Part shown: piece after piece, positions 26,711-35,920 of the stretch | How the letters are laid out: each line of letters begins with the position of its first letter | How positions within the stretch are numbered: position 1 is the stretch's first letter | Notes under the pieces: model-generated | Database searches by the model: none | The model's input: the letters and a program-made list of their open reading frames with translations, nothing else | What the model was told of the DNA's origin: nothing | Made by a program: the position numbers and the translations under genes | Source: Paenibacillus sp. OK003 | GTDB taxonomy: Bacteria; Bacillota; Bacilli; Paenibacillales; Paenibacillaceae | NCBI RefSeq assembly: GCF_900109515.1 | Contig: NZ_FOBD01000012.1 | Location: forward strand, 62,001 to 126,000 | Direction of reading: 5' to 3' | DNA length: 64,000 bases

Positions 26711-27604
26711 TTATTCTTTTACCGACCCCACAACAATTCCGGTTACAAAGTATTTTTGCAGCAGCGGATAAATCAGCAGCAGCGGAATGACAGCCACTAC
26801 GATTTTGGCTGCATTTAGATTTTTGTTCGAAATCTCAGTCAGATTGCTGAGCTGAGCTGAGTTTGTACCGGATTGCAGAAGTTCAGCAATATTTACGTTA
26901 AGAGACTGTATGTAGGTCATTAACGGATAATTGCTGACTTTGGTCATATAGATCAATCCACTAAAGAAATCATTCCATGTGCCCACGATACTGAACAGGG
27001 ATACAGTCGCCAGCGCCGGAATAGACACGGGCACATACACTTTGAACAGAACCTGCAATGCGTTCGCTCCATCGATAAAAGCCGCTTCTTCAAGCGCTTT
27101 AGGTACTGCGGCGAAGAAGTTCATCACAAGGATGACACTGAATATCGGGACAGCACCTGGCAGTACAAGCGACCAAATTGTATTGAGCATATCCAGGTTT
27201 TTGATCAACAGATAACTAGGGATCATGCCCCCACTGAACAGCATGGCAAAAATCATGACATTCATATATATATTTCTGCCCTTAAACTCCCTTTTCGATT
27301 TGGAGAGCGGGTAAGCCATCAAAACAATAAGAATCATGTTGAGTACAAGGGATAGAGCCACACGTAGAACGGAAATGCCAAAGGATCGCCAGAACTGCGC
27401 ATCCTCAATAATTTTCGAATAAGCGGCTGTTGTAAACTTGACGGGTAACAGACCTACGGCATTGGCCGAGACGGCCTCACTGCTGCTGAATGAAATCGCA
27501 ACAATATTCCATAATGGAAGGAGGCAGATCAAAGCCAGCAATATAACGATGGCGTAGATGACAAACCGGCCCATTCGGTCTTTCAGGCTTGCGGAATAAG
27601 ACAC
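26711..27604 (-). CDS. Carbohydrate ABC transporter permease, LplC/YtcP type
   Basis: 297 residues, six membrane helices. The binding-protein-dependent transport signature (EAAFIDGANALQVLFKVYVPVSIPAL) lies before the last helices and the protein ends YFVTGIVVGSVKE. The start is GTG 27604, 8 nt after AAGGAGG; the longer frame to 27679 runs into the upstream gene. It pairs with the permease 13 bp upstream. An ATPase is not encoded nearby; this class usually shares MsmX. Confidence 0.92.
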   Translation of the reverse strand: MSYSASLKDRMGRFVIYAIVILLALICLLPLWNIVAISFSSSEAVSANAVGLLPVKFTTAAYSKIIEDAQFWRSFGISVLRVALSLVLNMILIVLMAYPLSKSKREFKGRNIYMNVMIFAMLFSGGMIPSYLLIKNLDMLNTIWSLVLPGAVPIFSVILVMNFFAAVPKALEEAAFIDGANALQVLFKVYVPVSIPALATVSLFSIVGTWNDFFSGLIYMTKVSNYPLMTYIQSLNVNIAELLQSGTNSAQLSNLTEISNKNLNAAKIVVAVIPLLLIYPLLQKYFVTGIVVGSVKE

Positions 27605-27617
27605 AAGTTTCGCCTCC

Positions 27618-28532
27618 TTAGAATATTTTTCTGTCGGTGTATTTTTTGGCCAATTCGTTGGCGGACAATAATAGAACAATACCGATCACTGACTTGAACA
27701 ACCCAACAGCCGTACCAAAACTATACTGTCTGCCAACGAGACCAATCCGGTATACATAGGTATCCAGAATATCGCCCGACTCATAGACAACCGGGTTATA
27801 CAGATTGTAGATTTGATCGAAGCCTGCGCTCAAAATATTGGTCAGACTCATGACCCCCATGAGCAGGATAATAGGCAGCATACCCGGCAATGTAATATGC
27901 CATACTTTTCTCCACCAGCTCGCTCCATCTATGCCTGACGCTTCATATAGGCCGGGATCAATCGAGGTAATTGCAGCCAAATAAACGATGGAACTATAAC
28001 CGAATTCCTTCCATACGTCCGTCCCGATAATTAGCGGCTGGAACCAGGTATTGCTTCCGAGAAAATTAATATTTTCCAAGCCGAAAAAAGCTAAAATCTG
28101 ATTTACACTTCCATCCAGGCTGAACATGTTAACGACCACGGAGGCCAGAACAACCCAAGACAAAAAGTGAGGCAGATATACAATGGTCTGCACGGATTTT
28201 TTAACGAATTTAAAACGGATTTCATTTAATAAAATGGAAAAAATGATGGCCATCAGTGTCCCGAGTAGAATCTTGGCGATGGCAATCACCAACGTATTGC
28301 TGATCACTTGGCCAATGTCCGGCAGTTTGAACATATAAATAAAATGCTTGAGTCCAACAAACTCGGAGCCAAACATACCTTTGGCTGGTACATAATCCTG
28401 AAACGCCGTAATGACGCCAACCATTGGAATGTAGCTGAATACCAGCAAAAATAAAATGCCTGGCAGCATCATCATATGATACATGGCACCCGTGCCCAAG
28501 CGGTTTCTTGCTTTATATTTTTCCTGCTTCAT
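27618..28532 (-). CDS. Carbohydrate ABC transporter permease, LplB/YteP type
   Basis: 304 residues, six membrane helices. N-terminal YHMMMLPGILFLLVFSYIPM and the EAA loop YEASGIDGASWWRKVWHITLPGM are diagnostic. The start is ATG 28532 behind AAAGGGG. It is the second gene of the binding protein-permease-permease-glucosidase operon, separated from the binding-protein gene by a stem-loop. Confidence 0.93.
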   Translation of the reverse strand: MKQEKYKARNRLGTGAMYHMMMLPGILFLLVFSYIPMVGVITAFQDYVPAKGMFGSEFVGLKHFIYMFKLPDIGQVISNTLVIAIAKILLGTLMAIIFSILLNEIRFKFVKKSVQTIVYLPHFLSWVVLASVVVNMFSLDGSVNQILAFFGLENINFLGSNTWFQPLIIGTDVWKEFGYSSIVYLAAITSIDPGLYEASGIDGASWWRKVWHITLPGMLPIILLMGVMSLTNILSAGFDQIYNLYNPVVYESGDILDTYVYRIGLVGRQYSFGTAVGLFKSVIGIVLLLSANELAKKYTDRKIF

Positions 28533-28555
28533 GGATGAACCCCTTTCCTGAAGAA

Positions 28556-28574
28556 AGGCTGCTTAGCGCAGCCT
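28556..28574 (-). promoter_or_regulatory. Intercistronic stem-loop between binding-protein and permease genes
   Basis: AGGCTGC / GCAGCCT, a 7-bp stem with a 5-base loop, with TTTCTT following on the minus strand. Such elements often stabilise binding-protein mRNA or partly terminate, so that permeases are made in smaller amounts. Confidence 0.5.
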
Positions 28575-28593
28575 GTCAGCAGTGTTAGCTTAA

Positions 28594-30330
28594 TTATTTT
28601 TGGGATGTGGTCTCGGCTTCGATCTCCTGGATCACTTGATCGCCGCCTTGTTTCTTCCAATTGGTGACGAATGTTTCGAAGTAATCCAGCGGTTCTGCAC
28701 CCGTTATGATTTTGATGAAAGATTCCTGTTCCATTTTGGTCAGGTTAGCCCACGTCTGTTTCATGCTTGGTGTAGTTCCAGAGAACGCTGGCGTCATCCA
28801 GTTAAATTTGCCTTCTCGGGTCAACTTATCAATTAGCCCCACTCCGTTCATACGTGAGTGATATTTCGACCAAGCTGTTACATCATCCGTATCCTGGTCT
28901 TTCAAGTACGTTTGGATACTGCCAATATTGTTCTTCGATTCTGTTGTACGAACTTGATCCAAACCGATCTCGCCTTTAATTCCACGAACGACGTCGGAGT
29001 AATCATCCAGCAGTGAGGTTGCCGAGTTGACTTCGATATTAAAAGGTCTGGTTGAACCGTCTACGCCGCTTTCCAAATACTTGGCTGCCTCTGGCATGGT
29101 AGTTGCGACATCTTTGTCATTTGCCAGTTTATCGTAGAACAGATTTATAATTTTAATCGCGAGTTCCGGGTGTTCATATCCTTTTCTCACTACGATAAAC
29201 TGACCGGATGGATTGGCGTGTGCCACGTTTACCTTGCCGTCTGCATCTTCCAGCGTGTAAGCCGTGAATTTCGCATGTTTATCCATCTGTTTAACACTGC
29301 TCAGTCCCCAGTCTGGAATGTGCCACGGTCCAAAAGCAATTCCGCTCTGACCGTTTGTGTATAGTGCATTGATATCATCAAAAGTACGAGTTCCAAATTG
29401 CGGGTCAATGATACCTCTCTTGAACCAGTCGGCCATAACACCCAGCATCTGCTTTGTTTCCTCTGTAGTTGAACCATAAACGATGCTGCCGTCTTCACCC
29501 TTCATCCAGTATTGAGGATACGCCCCTTCGGTTGAAGCAACACCCAGCATAGTATAGGCAGAACCATTATAGTCCGTCGTATTCAGGGTGTTCACAAAAG
29601 GAATGCCCACCGGTTTCCCGGTTTGCCCAGGATCTTTTTTCAGGAACTCTTCTGCTGTTTTCTCTACATCTTCGAGCTTGATGGCACCGTCTCCGTCAGC
29701 ATCAAGTTTGATTCCCAGCACATCCAGCCAATCCTGACGAACCCAAACCATAGTTGGTGCGGAGTCCAGAGAAGTTGCTGGAAGGCCCATCAGTCGGCCA
29801 TCAATCGTGGCATTGTCCAGTGCACGGCCATCGTAGGAGTCGTAAATCTGCTTGATATTATCGGTGGCATATTGTTTGTATACTTCCGTCAGATCTTCAA
29901 TCAGATCATTATCAACCAGTTCTTTAAGTTCATCCTTGGAATCGACACGCATCATATCGGGCAGTTCCCCGGAAGCGATTGCAAGAGAAACTTGACGACT
30001 GTAATCTTCACCGTTAGCCTCAAATTGGTCCTTAATTTGTGCGTTAAACGATTCTTTAACCAGACGGGTATACGCATTGTTCTCATATGTATCTCCAGCC
30101 GGTAATTTCGGGTTCGCCGTCGTAACACGCCCCATCGTTACCGTCACTTCGTCTTTATAGGCACTGAACGGATCTCCAGGTGTTACCTCATATTGGCCTG
30201 CATCCTCAGCAGTCGGTGGATTGGAGGATCCCCCACAGGCTGCAAGGACGGAAACCATCAATGCGGACATGGACAGCACAGCCAGTCGTTTCGTCAACAG
30301 TTTGCTTTTTATTGACCAATTATTTCTCAT
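28594..30330 (-). CDS. Sugar-binding lipoprotein of ABC transporter (LplA/YtcQ type)
   Basis: About 578 residues. Lipoprotein signal with lipobox LAAC-G, then a family 1-type extracellular solute-binding fold (ASGELPDMMRVDSKDELKELVDNDLIEDL, MVWVRQDWLDVLGI). Unusually large binding proteins of this type accompany oligosaccharide importers in Paenibacillus. The start is ATG 30330, 9 nt after AAGGGGAG. First gene of its operon; a perfect cre overlaps the -10. A paralogue without lipobox lies upstream at 30668. Confidence 0.93.
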   Translation of the reverse strand: MRNNWSIKSKLLTKRLAVLSMSALMVSVLAACGGSSNPPTAEDAGQYEVTPGDPFSAYKDEVTVTMGRVTTANPKLPAGDTYENNAYTRLVKESFNAQIKDQFEANGEDYSRQVSLAIASGELPDMMRVDSKDELKELVDNDLIEDLTEVYKQYATDNIKQIYDSYDGRALDNATIDGRLMGLPATSLDSAPTMVWVRQDWLDVLGIKLDADGDGAIKLEDVEKTAEEFLKKDPGQTGKPVGIPFVNTLNTTDYNGSAYTMLGVASTEGAYPQYWMKGEDGSIVYGSTTEETKQMLGVMADWFKRGIIDPQFGTRTFDDINALYTNGQSGIAFGPWHIPDWGLSSVKQMDKHAKFTAYTLEDADGKVNVAHANPSGQFIVVRKGYEHPELAIKIINLFYDKLANDKDVATTMPEAAKYLESGVDGSTRPFNIEVNSATSLLDDYSDVVRGIKGEIGLDQVRTTESKNNIGSIQTYLKDQDTDDVTAWSKYHSRMNGVGLIDKLTREGKFNWMTPAFSGTTPSMKQTWANLTKMEQESFIKIITGAEPLDYFETFVTNWKKQGGDQVIQEIEAETTSQK

Positions 30331-30371
30331 CAAATTCAACTCCCCTTCGTTCTGATTATTTCTCTATCATG

Positions 30372-30391
30372 TTGTTTGCGCTTTCATTATA
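30372..30391 (-). promoter_or_regulatory. cre site overlapping the -10 of the sugar ABC operon
   Basis: Minus-strand ATGAAAGCGCAAACAA (30387-30372) fits the cre consensus WTGNAANCGNWWNCAW at all defined positions. It overlaps TATAAT (30391-30386). No good -35 is visible 17 bp upstream, which fits a promoter needing an activator such as the neighbouring YesN-type regulator. Confidence 0.75.
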
Positions 30392-30570
30392 AAACTTGGA
30401 GAAGCTTAATCGAGATAGGGATTAAACGCTAGTTTGGATAGAGAAATGTATACAGTTTTCACTCGGATCAACGAGCAACATGGAGGTTGTGAACATTTAT
30501 CTTACCTACTGACTTACATTTGTCTATCCTCGTTAATAAGGGAAGGTAGCACAGCGAGTGTGGCACAAAG

Positions 30571-30608
30571 AAAAACCGGCAAACTCCTCAAACAGGAGTC
30601 TACCGGCT
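30571..30608 (-). terminator. Terminator after the second binding-protein gene
   Basis: Minus-strand GCCGGTAGACTCCT pairs with AGGAGTTTGCCGG, followed by TTTTTC. It ends the kinase-regulator-binding protein unit before the transport operon. Confidence 0.85.
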
Positions 30609-30667
30609 ATGAATGATTGAATTGAGTACAAAAACGTGTGGAATTCAGCCTTGTATAGGTTAGCTCT

Positions 30668-32326
30668 TCAGCGTTGTTTCTGGGATGCAATCACTTCAGC
30701 AGTTACTTGATCGCCGCCCTGTTCCTTCCACTCCTGTACAAATTGATCGAATGAATCGATCGGCGCAGCGCCTAAAATAATTTTCAGAAATGTATCATGT
30801 TCCAGCTTGGACAGTTTGCTCCACAATCTCTCCACCGCTGGCGTTCGTTTGTAGGTAAGGCTTCGAACTTTATGGATATTCGGATCAAAGAAGTTTCTTC
30901 CACCCACGAGCAGTGAATAACCACGCATAAAGTTCTCGTTGTGGTGATCCCAATACGAAATGCCAAGTTGATCATAAGGCTTTAGCTTGGTTTGTTTTAT
31001 CGTCGAAACTGTATTTTCCAGCAGCTTATATTCAGACTTGTCCTTGAAATCAGCTGGGGATTTGGTTCCGGCCAGAATCTCCTGCACGGCTTTGGATTCA
31101 AATCGGGCTTCATCTGCTGGAGCAAAGAAATTGCGGCTGAGCATAAAACTCGTACCATACTTGAACTCATCCCGGAGGTACAGATTGTTTATTTTAATGA
31201 TCGCTTCCGGATGAGCATACCCTTTGCGAACCACCAGGAAAGAACTTGAGGGATTATCCACCTTCACACGAAATGCTCCATTTGCATCCAGTGGGAGCGC
31301 GTAAGCCTGCCAGTTCGCCTTGGGATCATTCAGCCAAGCGCTTGGAAGCGGCCAGTAGCCCGCAAAGAAACCTTGAAAGAACATCCCCGCCTGTCCGCTA
31401 ATGACGGTTTCCTCTGGCTCTTTGCGAATGCCCAGATCTGGATCAAGGAGACCTTTGGCATACATATTACGAAGCCTGACCAAAGCGTTCTTTGTCTCTG
31501 GTAGAATCGAACCGTATACAGGTTTTTCATCTTTTTCGAGCCAATATCCGGGGAAAGCTCCATAAGCCGAGAAGATCGGTGTTAGATCAAAAGCAAAAGC
31601 ACTGTTGTTGAAATCGTTAAACAGACTTGTGCTTGAGGCAAGCCCGATCGTATCCCGTTTTCCGTTCCCATCCGGGTCCTGCTCCACAAAGGCCTTCGCG
31701 ATCGCTTCCAATTCGTCCACCGTTTTCGGTGGTTTCAACCCAAGACGATCCAACCAGTCCTGCCTGATCCAGAGCATGCTGAAGTCTTCCGCCGTCACAG
31801 ACGGAACAGCCATCATTTTCCCTTCAAAGGTCACTTGTTCCCGTGCCAAACCATTGGTGCTGTCGATAATTTTCTTCATCTCGGGTGAAGCGCTGCTTGC
31901 GTATGCCTTGGTTAGATCTTCAATTTCTCCCGCTTTGACCATCTCATTCAACTGAACCTGATTAACGATCATCGCATCTGGCAAATCATTGCTGGCGATA
32001 GCCAAATCAATTTTCTGACCGAAATTCTCTTTGGATACCTGCCACATGACTTCAACATCAATGTTAAGGTTTTGTTTAATCGCCGTTTTCCACATGTTCT
32101 TTTCTAATGTCTCTCCTTCAGAGAGATCCGTACCCGTTGGGTCGACCACATATCCCAACCGAATGGAAACGGGATGTTCATATTTGCCAAATGGATCGGT
32201 GGCAGCTGTGTCAGGTATGGTTCTTGCTGGTCCAATTGGCGATTCCCGAAAGTAAGAAATACTGAAAAATACGATACCTGCAATCAAGCTGACGACAACA
32301 ACACACGCAGCCATCTTCTTGATCAT
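30668..32326 (-). CDS. Membrane-anchored solute-binding protein without lipobox
   Basis: About 552 residues, paralogous to the lipoprotein at 28594 over its whole length (IRQDWLDRLGLKPPKTVDEL, GQAGMFFQGFFAGYW, FDQFVQEWKEQGGDQV near the end). The N-terminus is a single hydrophobic helix (VVVVSLIAGIVFFSISYF) with no lipobox and no clear signal-peptidase site, so it is probably held by a transmembrane anchor. ATG 32326, behind GAAGGG, is favoured over GTG 32344. It follows the YesM-YesN genes by 50 bp on the same strand and is cut off from the transport operon by a terminator, so it may present ligand to the kinase rather than to the permeases. Confidence 0.85.
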   Translation of the reverse strand: MIKKMAACVVVVSLIAGIVFFSISYFRESPIGPARTIPDTAATDPFGKYEHPVSIRLGYVVDPTGTDLSEGETLEKNMWKTAIKQNLNIDVEVMWQVSKENFGQKIDLAIASNDLPDAMIVNQVQLNEMVKAGEIEDLTKAYASSASPEMKKIIDSTNGLAREQVTFEGKMMAVPSVTAEDFSMLWIRQDWLDRLGLKPPKTVDELEAIAKAFVEQDPDGNGKRDTIGLASSTSLFNDFNNSAFAFDLTPIFSAYGAFPGYWLEKDEKPVYGSILPETKNALVRLRNMYAKGLLDPDLGIRKEPEETVISGQAGMFFQGFFAGYWPLPSAWLNDPKANWQAYALPLDANGAFRVKVDNPSSSFLVVRKGYAHPEAIIKINNLYLRDEFKYGTSFMLSRNFFAPADEARFESKAVQEILAGTKSPADFKDKSEYKLLENTVSTIKQTKLKPYDQLGISYWDHHNENFMRGYSLLVGGRNFFDPNIHKVRSLTYKRTPAVERLWSKLSKLEHDTFLKIILGAAPIDSFDQFVQEWKEQGGDQVTAEVIASQKQR

Positions 32327-32375
32327 TGCTTTCCCTTCTTTCACCGGATTGTCAGTCGGTTATGTGGAGCGTACA

Positions 32376-33782
32376 CTATTTGTCCGCTCTGCCTAATTGT
32401 CGATATTCACTAGGCAGCACGCCTGTCAGTTCGCGAAAGATTCGGCTGAAATATTTCTCATCCGTATAACCCACCCGCTCTGCAATCCAGAAAATCGTGT
32501 TGTTTGTGTTCAATAAATACTCTTTCGACTTCTCCATTCGGATATGTCGGGAATAATCATTAAAGGTTTTTCCCATGATGTCCTTGAAGCATTGGCTGAA
32601 ATAACTTCGACTAATGTTGAGTTGCTGGGACAGCCCTGAAGCTGTAAAAGCCTGATCCAAATCATTTTGCATAATCATCACGGCTTTTTTCACACCATCT
32701 ATCATTTCCTGAGAATACGAACTCTGTTCATCCGCCTTTCGAATACTCTCAGAGGTCTGCTTGATCCACTGTTCCACTTCGTACCAGGATTGAAAAGAAT
32801 GGATCATTGAGATTCTGCCCAGCGTAGTCTGGGCAAAAAGATGGTTCCACTCCATGACCAGGGAATACAGTAATCCCATCAATTGCCCTTTTTGCAGCCT
32901 TAGGGATTTAAACTCTTCAACAAGCTGGTTATAAAAATTGTCGTTATGCGTCCACGGAGATAGAAACCAACTTCGCTTAATTCGATCCATGTCCTCATCC
33001 TGAGGTTCTGTTGGATAAGTGTCTTGTTCATTCAAGGAAACGGCAATAACCGGATCTTGGGGTTCATACGCATAAAATAAGGACGTTTCTGTATAGTTTA
33101 TAATCCAGTTTTGAATTTGCGTCCATGTCCGTTCTTGAACATCAGACAACACCAGTAGGGCTCCTTGGGGAATTTGATCCAAGTATCCCTTCAATCTATC
33201 GAATAGCTGATCCTCTCCATCCAGGGATGCCGCCCACATCCAGCTGTTCCGTTCCACTTCAAATAGGACCTCGTCTACATTGGATTCGAGTCCAATGGGC
33301 CAATTCTGGCCGGACTTTCGGTCCAGTGAAACTAGAGCATACACTTTACGGTAATGGATATTAGTTTCACCAAGCTGCGGCAGCTTTCGTCTTGTATTCG
33401 CGAGCTCACCAATCCGGGTATGTATTCGATTCAGCACATGTTCGAACTGCTCCTTCTCGAGCTGAACTTTGGCTATATAATCGATCGCTCCCAGCCTAAG
33501 CGCCTCTTGGATATAATCGAAATCCTGATGAAGGGTAAGCACGACAATATGAAGCTCGGGGTAGAGCTGCCTTGCAGCGCGCATCAGTTCAATGCCAGAC
33601 ATTACCGGCATCGCCAGATCCGTTAACATCAGATCTACCGAGTTGGATTCCAGAAAATCCAATGCCTTAGCCCCGTTACTTGCTTCTCCAACTACCTCCA
33701 TGCCGAACTCGTTCCACGGCATCGCGGAGCTTATTCCTTTTCGTACCAATTTATCGTCATCCACAATCAATACCTTAATCAT
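32376..33782 (-). CDS. Response regulator with AraC-type output (YesN-like)
   Basis: 468 residues: receiver domain 1-120 (KVLIVDDDKLVRKGI, phospho-acceptor Asp in VDLMLTDLAMP), a middle region of about 230 residues without clear assignment, and a C-terminal AraC double helix-turn-helix (LSQQLNISRSYFSQCFKDIMGKTF; AERVGYTDEKYFSRIFRELTG). It overlaps the kinase gene by 4 bp. It probably activates the adjacent sugar ABC operon. Confidence 0.93.
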   Translation of the reverse strand: MIKVLIVDDDKLVRKGISSAMPWNEFGMEVVGEASNGAKALDFLESNSVDLMLTDLAMPVMSGIELMRAARQLYPELHIVVLTLHQDFDYIQEALRLGAIDYIAKVQLEKEQFEHVLNRIHTRIGELANTRRKLPQLGETNIHYRKVYALVSLDRKSGQNWPIGLESNVDEVLFEVERNSWMWAASLDGEDQLFDRLKGYLDQIPQGALLVLSDVQERTWTQIQNWIINYTETSLFYAYEPQDPVIAVSLNEQDTYPTEPQDEDMDRIKRSWFLSPWTHNDNFYNQLVEEFKSLRLQKGQLMGLLYSLVMEWNHLFAQTTLGRISMIHSFQSWYEVEQWIKQTSESIRKADEQSSYSQEMIDGVKKAVMIMQNDLDQAFTASGLSQQLNISRSYFSQCFKDIMGKTFNDYSRHIRMEKSKEYLLNTNNTIFWIAERVGYTDEKYFSRIFRELTGVLPSEYRQLGRADK

Positions 33783-35491
33783 GCCGAGATATCTTCTCCT
33801 TTGATCGGAAGTATAAGCAATATGCTTGTCCCTGTGCCCAATTCACTCTCAATCACCAGTTGAGCTTGATCACCGTATTGTGCTTTTAACATGCGGTGAA
33901 CGTAATTGAGCCCAATGCCCATCCCTACTTTTTGATGTTCAGCTACACGATTGTTTAGAAGTCTCTCAATCGCTTCCTCCGTCATGCCTGCTCCGTTATC
34001 CTGAATCATAATGTTTAGCGTTTCTTTGCGTGTAACTTCAATTTGAATAAAACCTTCGTCGCTCAGTCCGTGATAAAGTGAATTTTCAACCAACGGCTGT
34101 AGTATAAAACGAGGTACAGGTATTTGAAGCACTTGCTCATCAGCGGAAATACGCACATCAAATTCAAAATCATATCGGATTTGCTGCAGGATCAAGTACT
34201 GTCTAAGCGCGTCAATTTCCTCTTCCATCGTGGAAACCTGTCCTAATTTACCCAAATTGTAGTACAACAACTTATTCAGGGACTGCACCAGCTTGTCAAT
34301 CTCCCCTTGTCCATTCATTACCGCCAGCCAGTGCACCGTATCCAGCGTATTCATCAAAAAATGAGGATTAATCTGATACAACAGCTTCTCTACTTCAAGG
34401 TCTGCACGAATTTTCTCTTTCTGCTGGACCTCTTTAAAGAGGTCACCGATTTGATGCTGCATATTCGAGAATTCGCCTAACAGAAAATCAAATTCGGGAA
34501 TTTGCGTGCGTGTCTGACTGCCTGCCGTTTGTGGATTTTGAGACATGCCGTTGATTTGCGAATGGAACAGACCGAGGGGTTTATAAACCATCTTCCACAG
34601 CAACCAAGCCAGAAATACCGTAAATCCAAGGAAAAATAAAGCGACCAGTAATATTTGAAGCAGCCATTGGTTTTTCTCCTGTTGATACTTGGCCTGCGAG
34701 ATCACCGACACAACGCTCCAGTTCTGAGTGGAGTCCTGTCTGAACCAATGATGACCGCGAGCTATTCCGTCCGATGCTGTACCATTCGATAAGCTGGAGA
34801 AATTCTCCCCGACTTTCATCGCTTCTGGAATCTCACTGTACACAATGTTTCCCTCTCCATCGAGGATCAAGTGGGATAAATCTCCTTTGTACTGATTGTA
34901 ACCCAATATATCCTGCGCAAGGTGAAAACCGGATTCGACGTAAATATAAACATCGTCCCTCTGGGGTAATTTTACCTTCCGCATGGCGGATAAGACGAGT
35001 TGATCATCAAACCGGTTCATACTGACATGAGGACCAAAGTAGGTGATCCCATATGCTTTGGAGAGTACAGGCAAAGATTCGGGTGCAAAACGATCCTTTA
35101 TGGGAAAGTTTCCAAACTGTGTGGAGCTATCCTTCTGAAAATAATACAATGTCAAACCTATATTCGGGTTGGTAAACGTTACGACATTTAATTCGCTCTT
35201 TAATTCATCCCGCGTTTCAATCAATTCAAATATATTGGAGGATGGTTTCAACACCTCATCCAACTTTTTACCTAATGTACCACTGTAAGACAATTGCTGA
35301 GTAACATGATTCAGGTTGGTGATCGAATTCTCCAGTGATGAAGTCACCTGCTGTAAATTGCTCCGAATGCCATCATCGATCTTGTTCGCAAAAATGGAAT
35401 CAATGGTGTAGTAGGAAATTGCAAATATACTAATGAAGGGAATAAACGCACTGAGAAAAAACAGCAAAAAGATCCTTTTTTTAAGTGTCAT
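33779..35491 (-). CDS. Sensor histidine kinase (YesM-like)
   Basis: 570 residues: membrane helix about 5-30, extracellular sensor about 30-285, second helix about 285-310 (LLVALFFLGFTVFLAWLLW), HAMP-like linker, His kinase region with YQINPHFLMNTLDTVHWL, and an ATPase domain (PRFILQPLVENSLYHGL, DNGAGM, GIGLNYVHRML). It is of the YesM/LytS-type class that pairs with AraC-type regulators for sugar sensing. The start is ATG 35491, with AAGGAG about 11 nt upstream. First gene of kinase-regulator-binding protein. Confidence 0.93.
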   Translation of the reverse strand: MTLKKRIFLLFFLSAFIPFISIFAISYYTIDSIFANKIDDGIRSNLQQVTSSLENSITNLNHVTQQLSYSGTLGKKLDEVLKPSSNIFELIETRDELKSELNVVTFTNPNIGLTLYYFQKDSSTQFGNFPIKDRFAPESLPVLSKAYGITYFGPHVSMNRFDDQLVLSAMRKVKLPQRDDVYIYVESGFHLAQDILGYNQYKGDLSHLILDGEGNIVYSEIPEAMKVGENFSSLSNGTASDGIARGHHWFRQDSTQNWSVVSVISQAKYQQEKNQWLLQILLVALFFLGFTVFLAWLLWKMVYKPLGLFHSQINGMSQNPQTAGSQTRTQIPEFDFLLGEFSNMQHQIGDLFKEVQQKEKIRADLEVEKLLYQINPHFLMNTLDTVHWLAVMNGQGEIDKLVQSLNKLLYYNLGKLGQVSTMEEEIDALRQYLILQQIRYDFEFDVRISADEQVLQIPVPRFILQPLVENSLYHGLSDEGFIQIEVTRKETLNIMIQDNGAGMTEEAIERLLNNRVAEHQKVGMGIGLNYVHRMLKAQYGDQAQLVIESELGTGTSILLILPIKGEDISA

Positions 35492-35545
35492 TCCAACCTA
35501 TTCTCCTTAACTTCATCCATTCTATGTTGAATGCATAACTACATA

Positions 35546-35584
35546 ATTATAGATTGATAATTCTATATGTCAAACGCTTTCAAA
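35546..35584 (-). promoter_or_regulatory. Promoter (with cre-like element) of the YesM-YesN operon
   Basis: Minus-strand TTGACA (35573-35568), 16 bp, TATAAT (35551-35546), a near-ideal sigma-A promoter. TTGAAAGCGTTTGACA just upstream has a cre-like left half but is one base too long for the consensus, so catabolite control is uncertain. Confidence 0.7.
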
Positions 35585-35603
35585 TTGTGATCATGACAAA
35601 AAG

Positions 35604-35630
35604 ACCCTGCCAGCGAAATGCCAGCAGAGT
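35604..35630 (-). terminator. Terminator of yjcZ-like gene
   Basis: Minus-strand ACTCTGCTGGC pairs with GCTGGCAGGGT (11 bp with three wobble pairs), loop ATTTC, followed by CTTTTTG. Confidence 0.75.
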
Positions 35631-35648
35631 TGTATTAAGGTACAGGAA

Positions 35649-35771
35649 TTAAACCAGGAAAGCTTTAGAGATGATGACCAACAAGATGAACAGAACAAGG
35701 ATTGCACCGATGGATGTGAAACCACCGTATCCACCAAGACCTCCAACATTTCCATATCCTACTTCACTCAT
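35649..35771 (-). CDS. YjcZ family small sporulation-associated membrane protein
   Basis: A 40-residue peptide: a Gly/Tyr-rich N-terminus (MSEVGYGNVGGLGGYGG) followed by one hydrophobic helix (IGAILVLFILLVII). This is the typical YjcZ-family layout, a group of tiny membrane proteins common in spore-formers and of unknown mechanism. The start is ATG 35771 with GAGGAGGAG 6-8 nt upstream, and it has its own terminator. Confidence 0.88.
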   Translation of the reverse strand: MSEVGYGNVGGLGGYGGFTSIGAILVLFILLVIISKAFLV

Positions 35772-35920
35772 GTAATCTCCTCCTCTTTTGTGTTATGTCA
35801 TAAGGTATTCAATTATTGCTTTATTGACAAGGCTTTTGACATAATCATCAAAAAAGGGCACTATCATCCATAGTTCTTCATTCCGTACTGGTAAGTATGT
35901 TGCTTCATCAAACATAGGAG

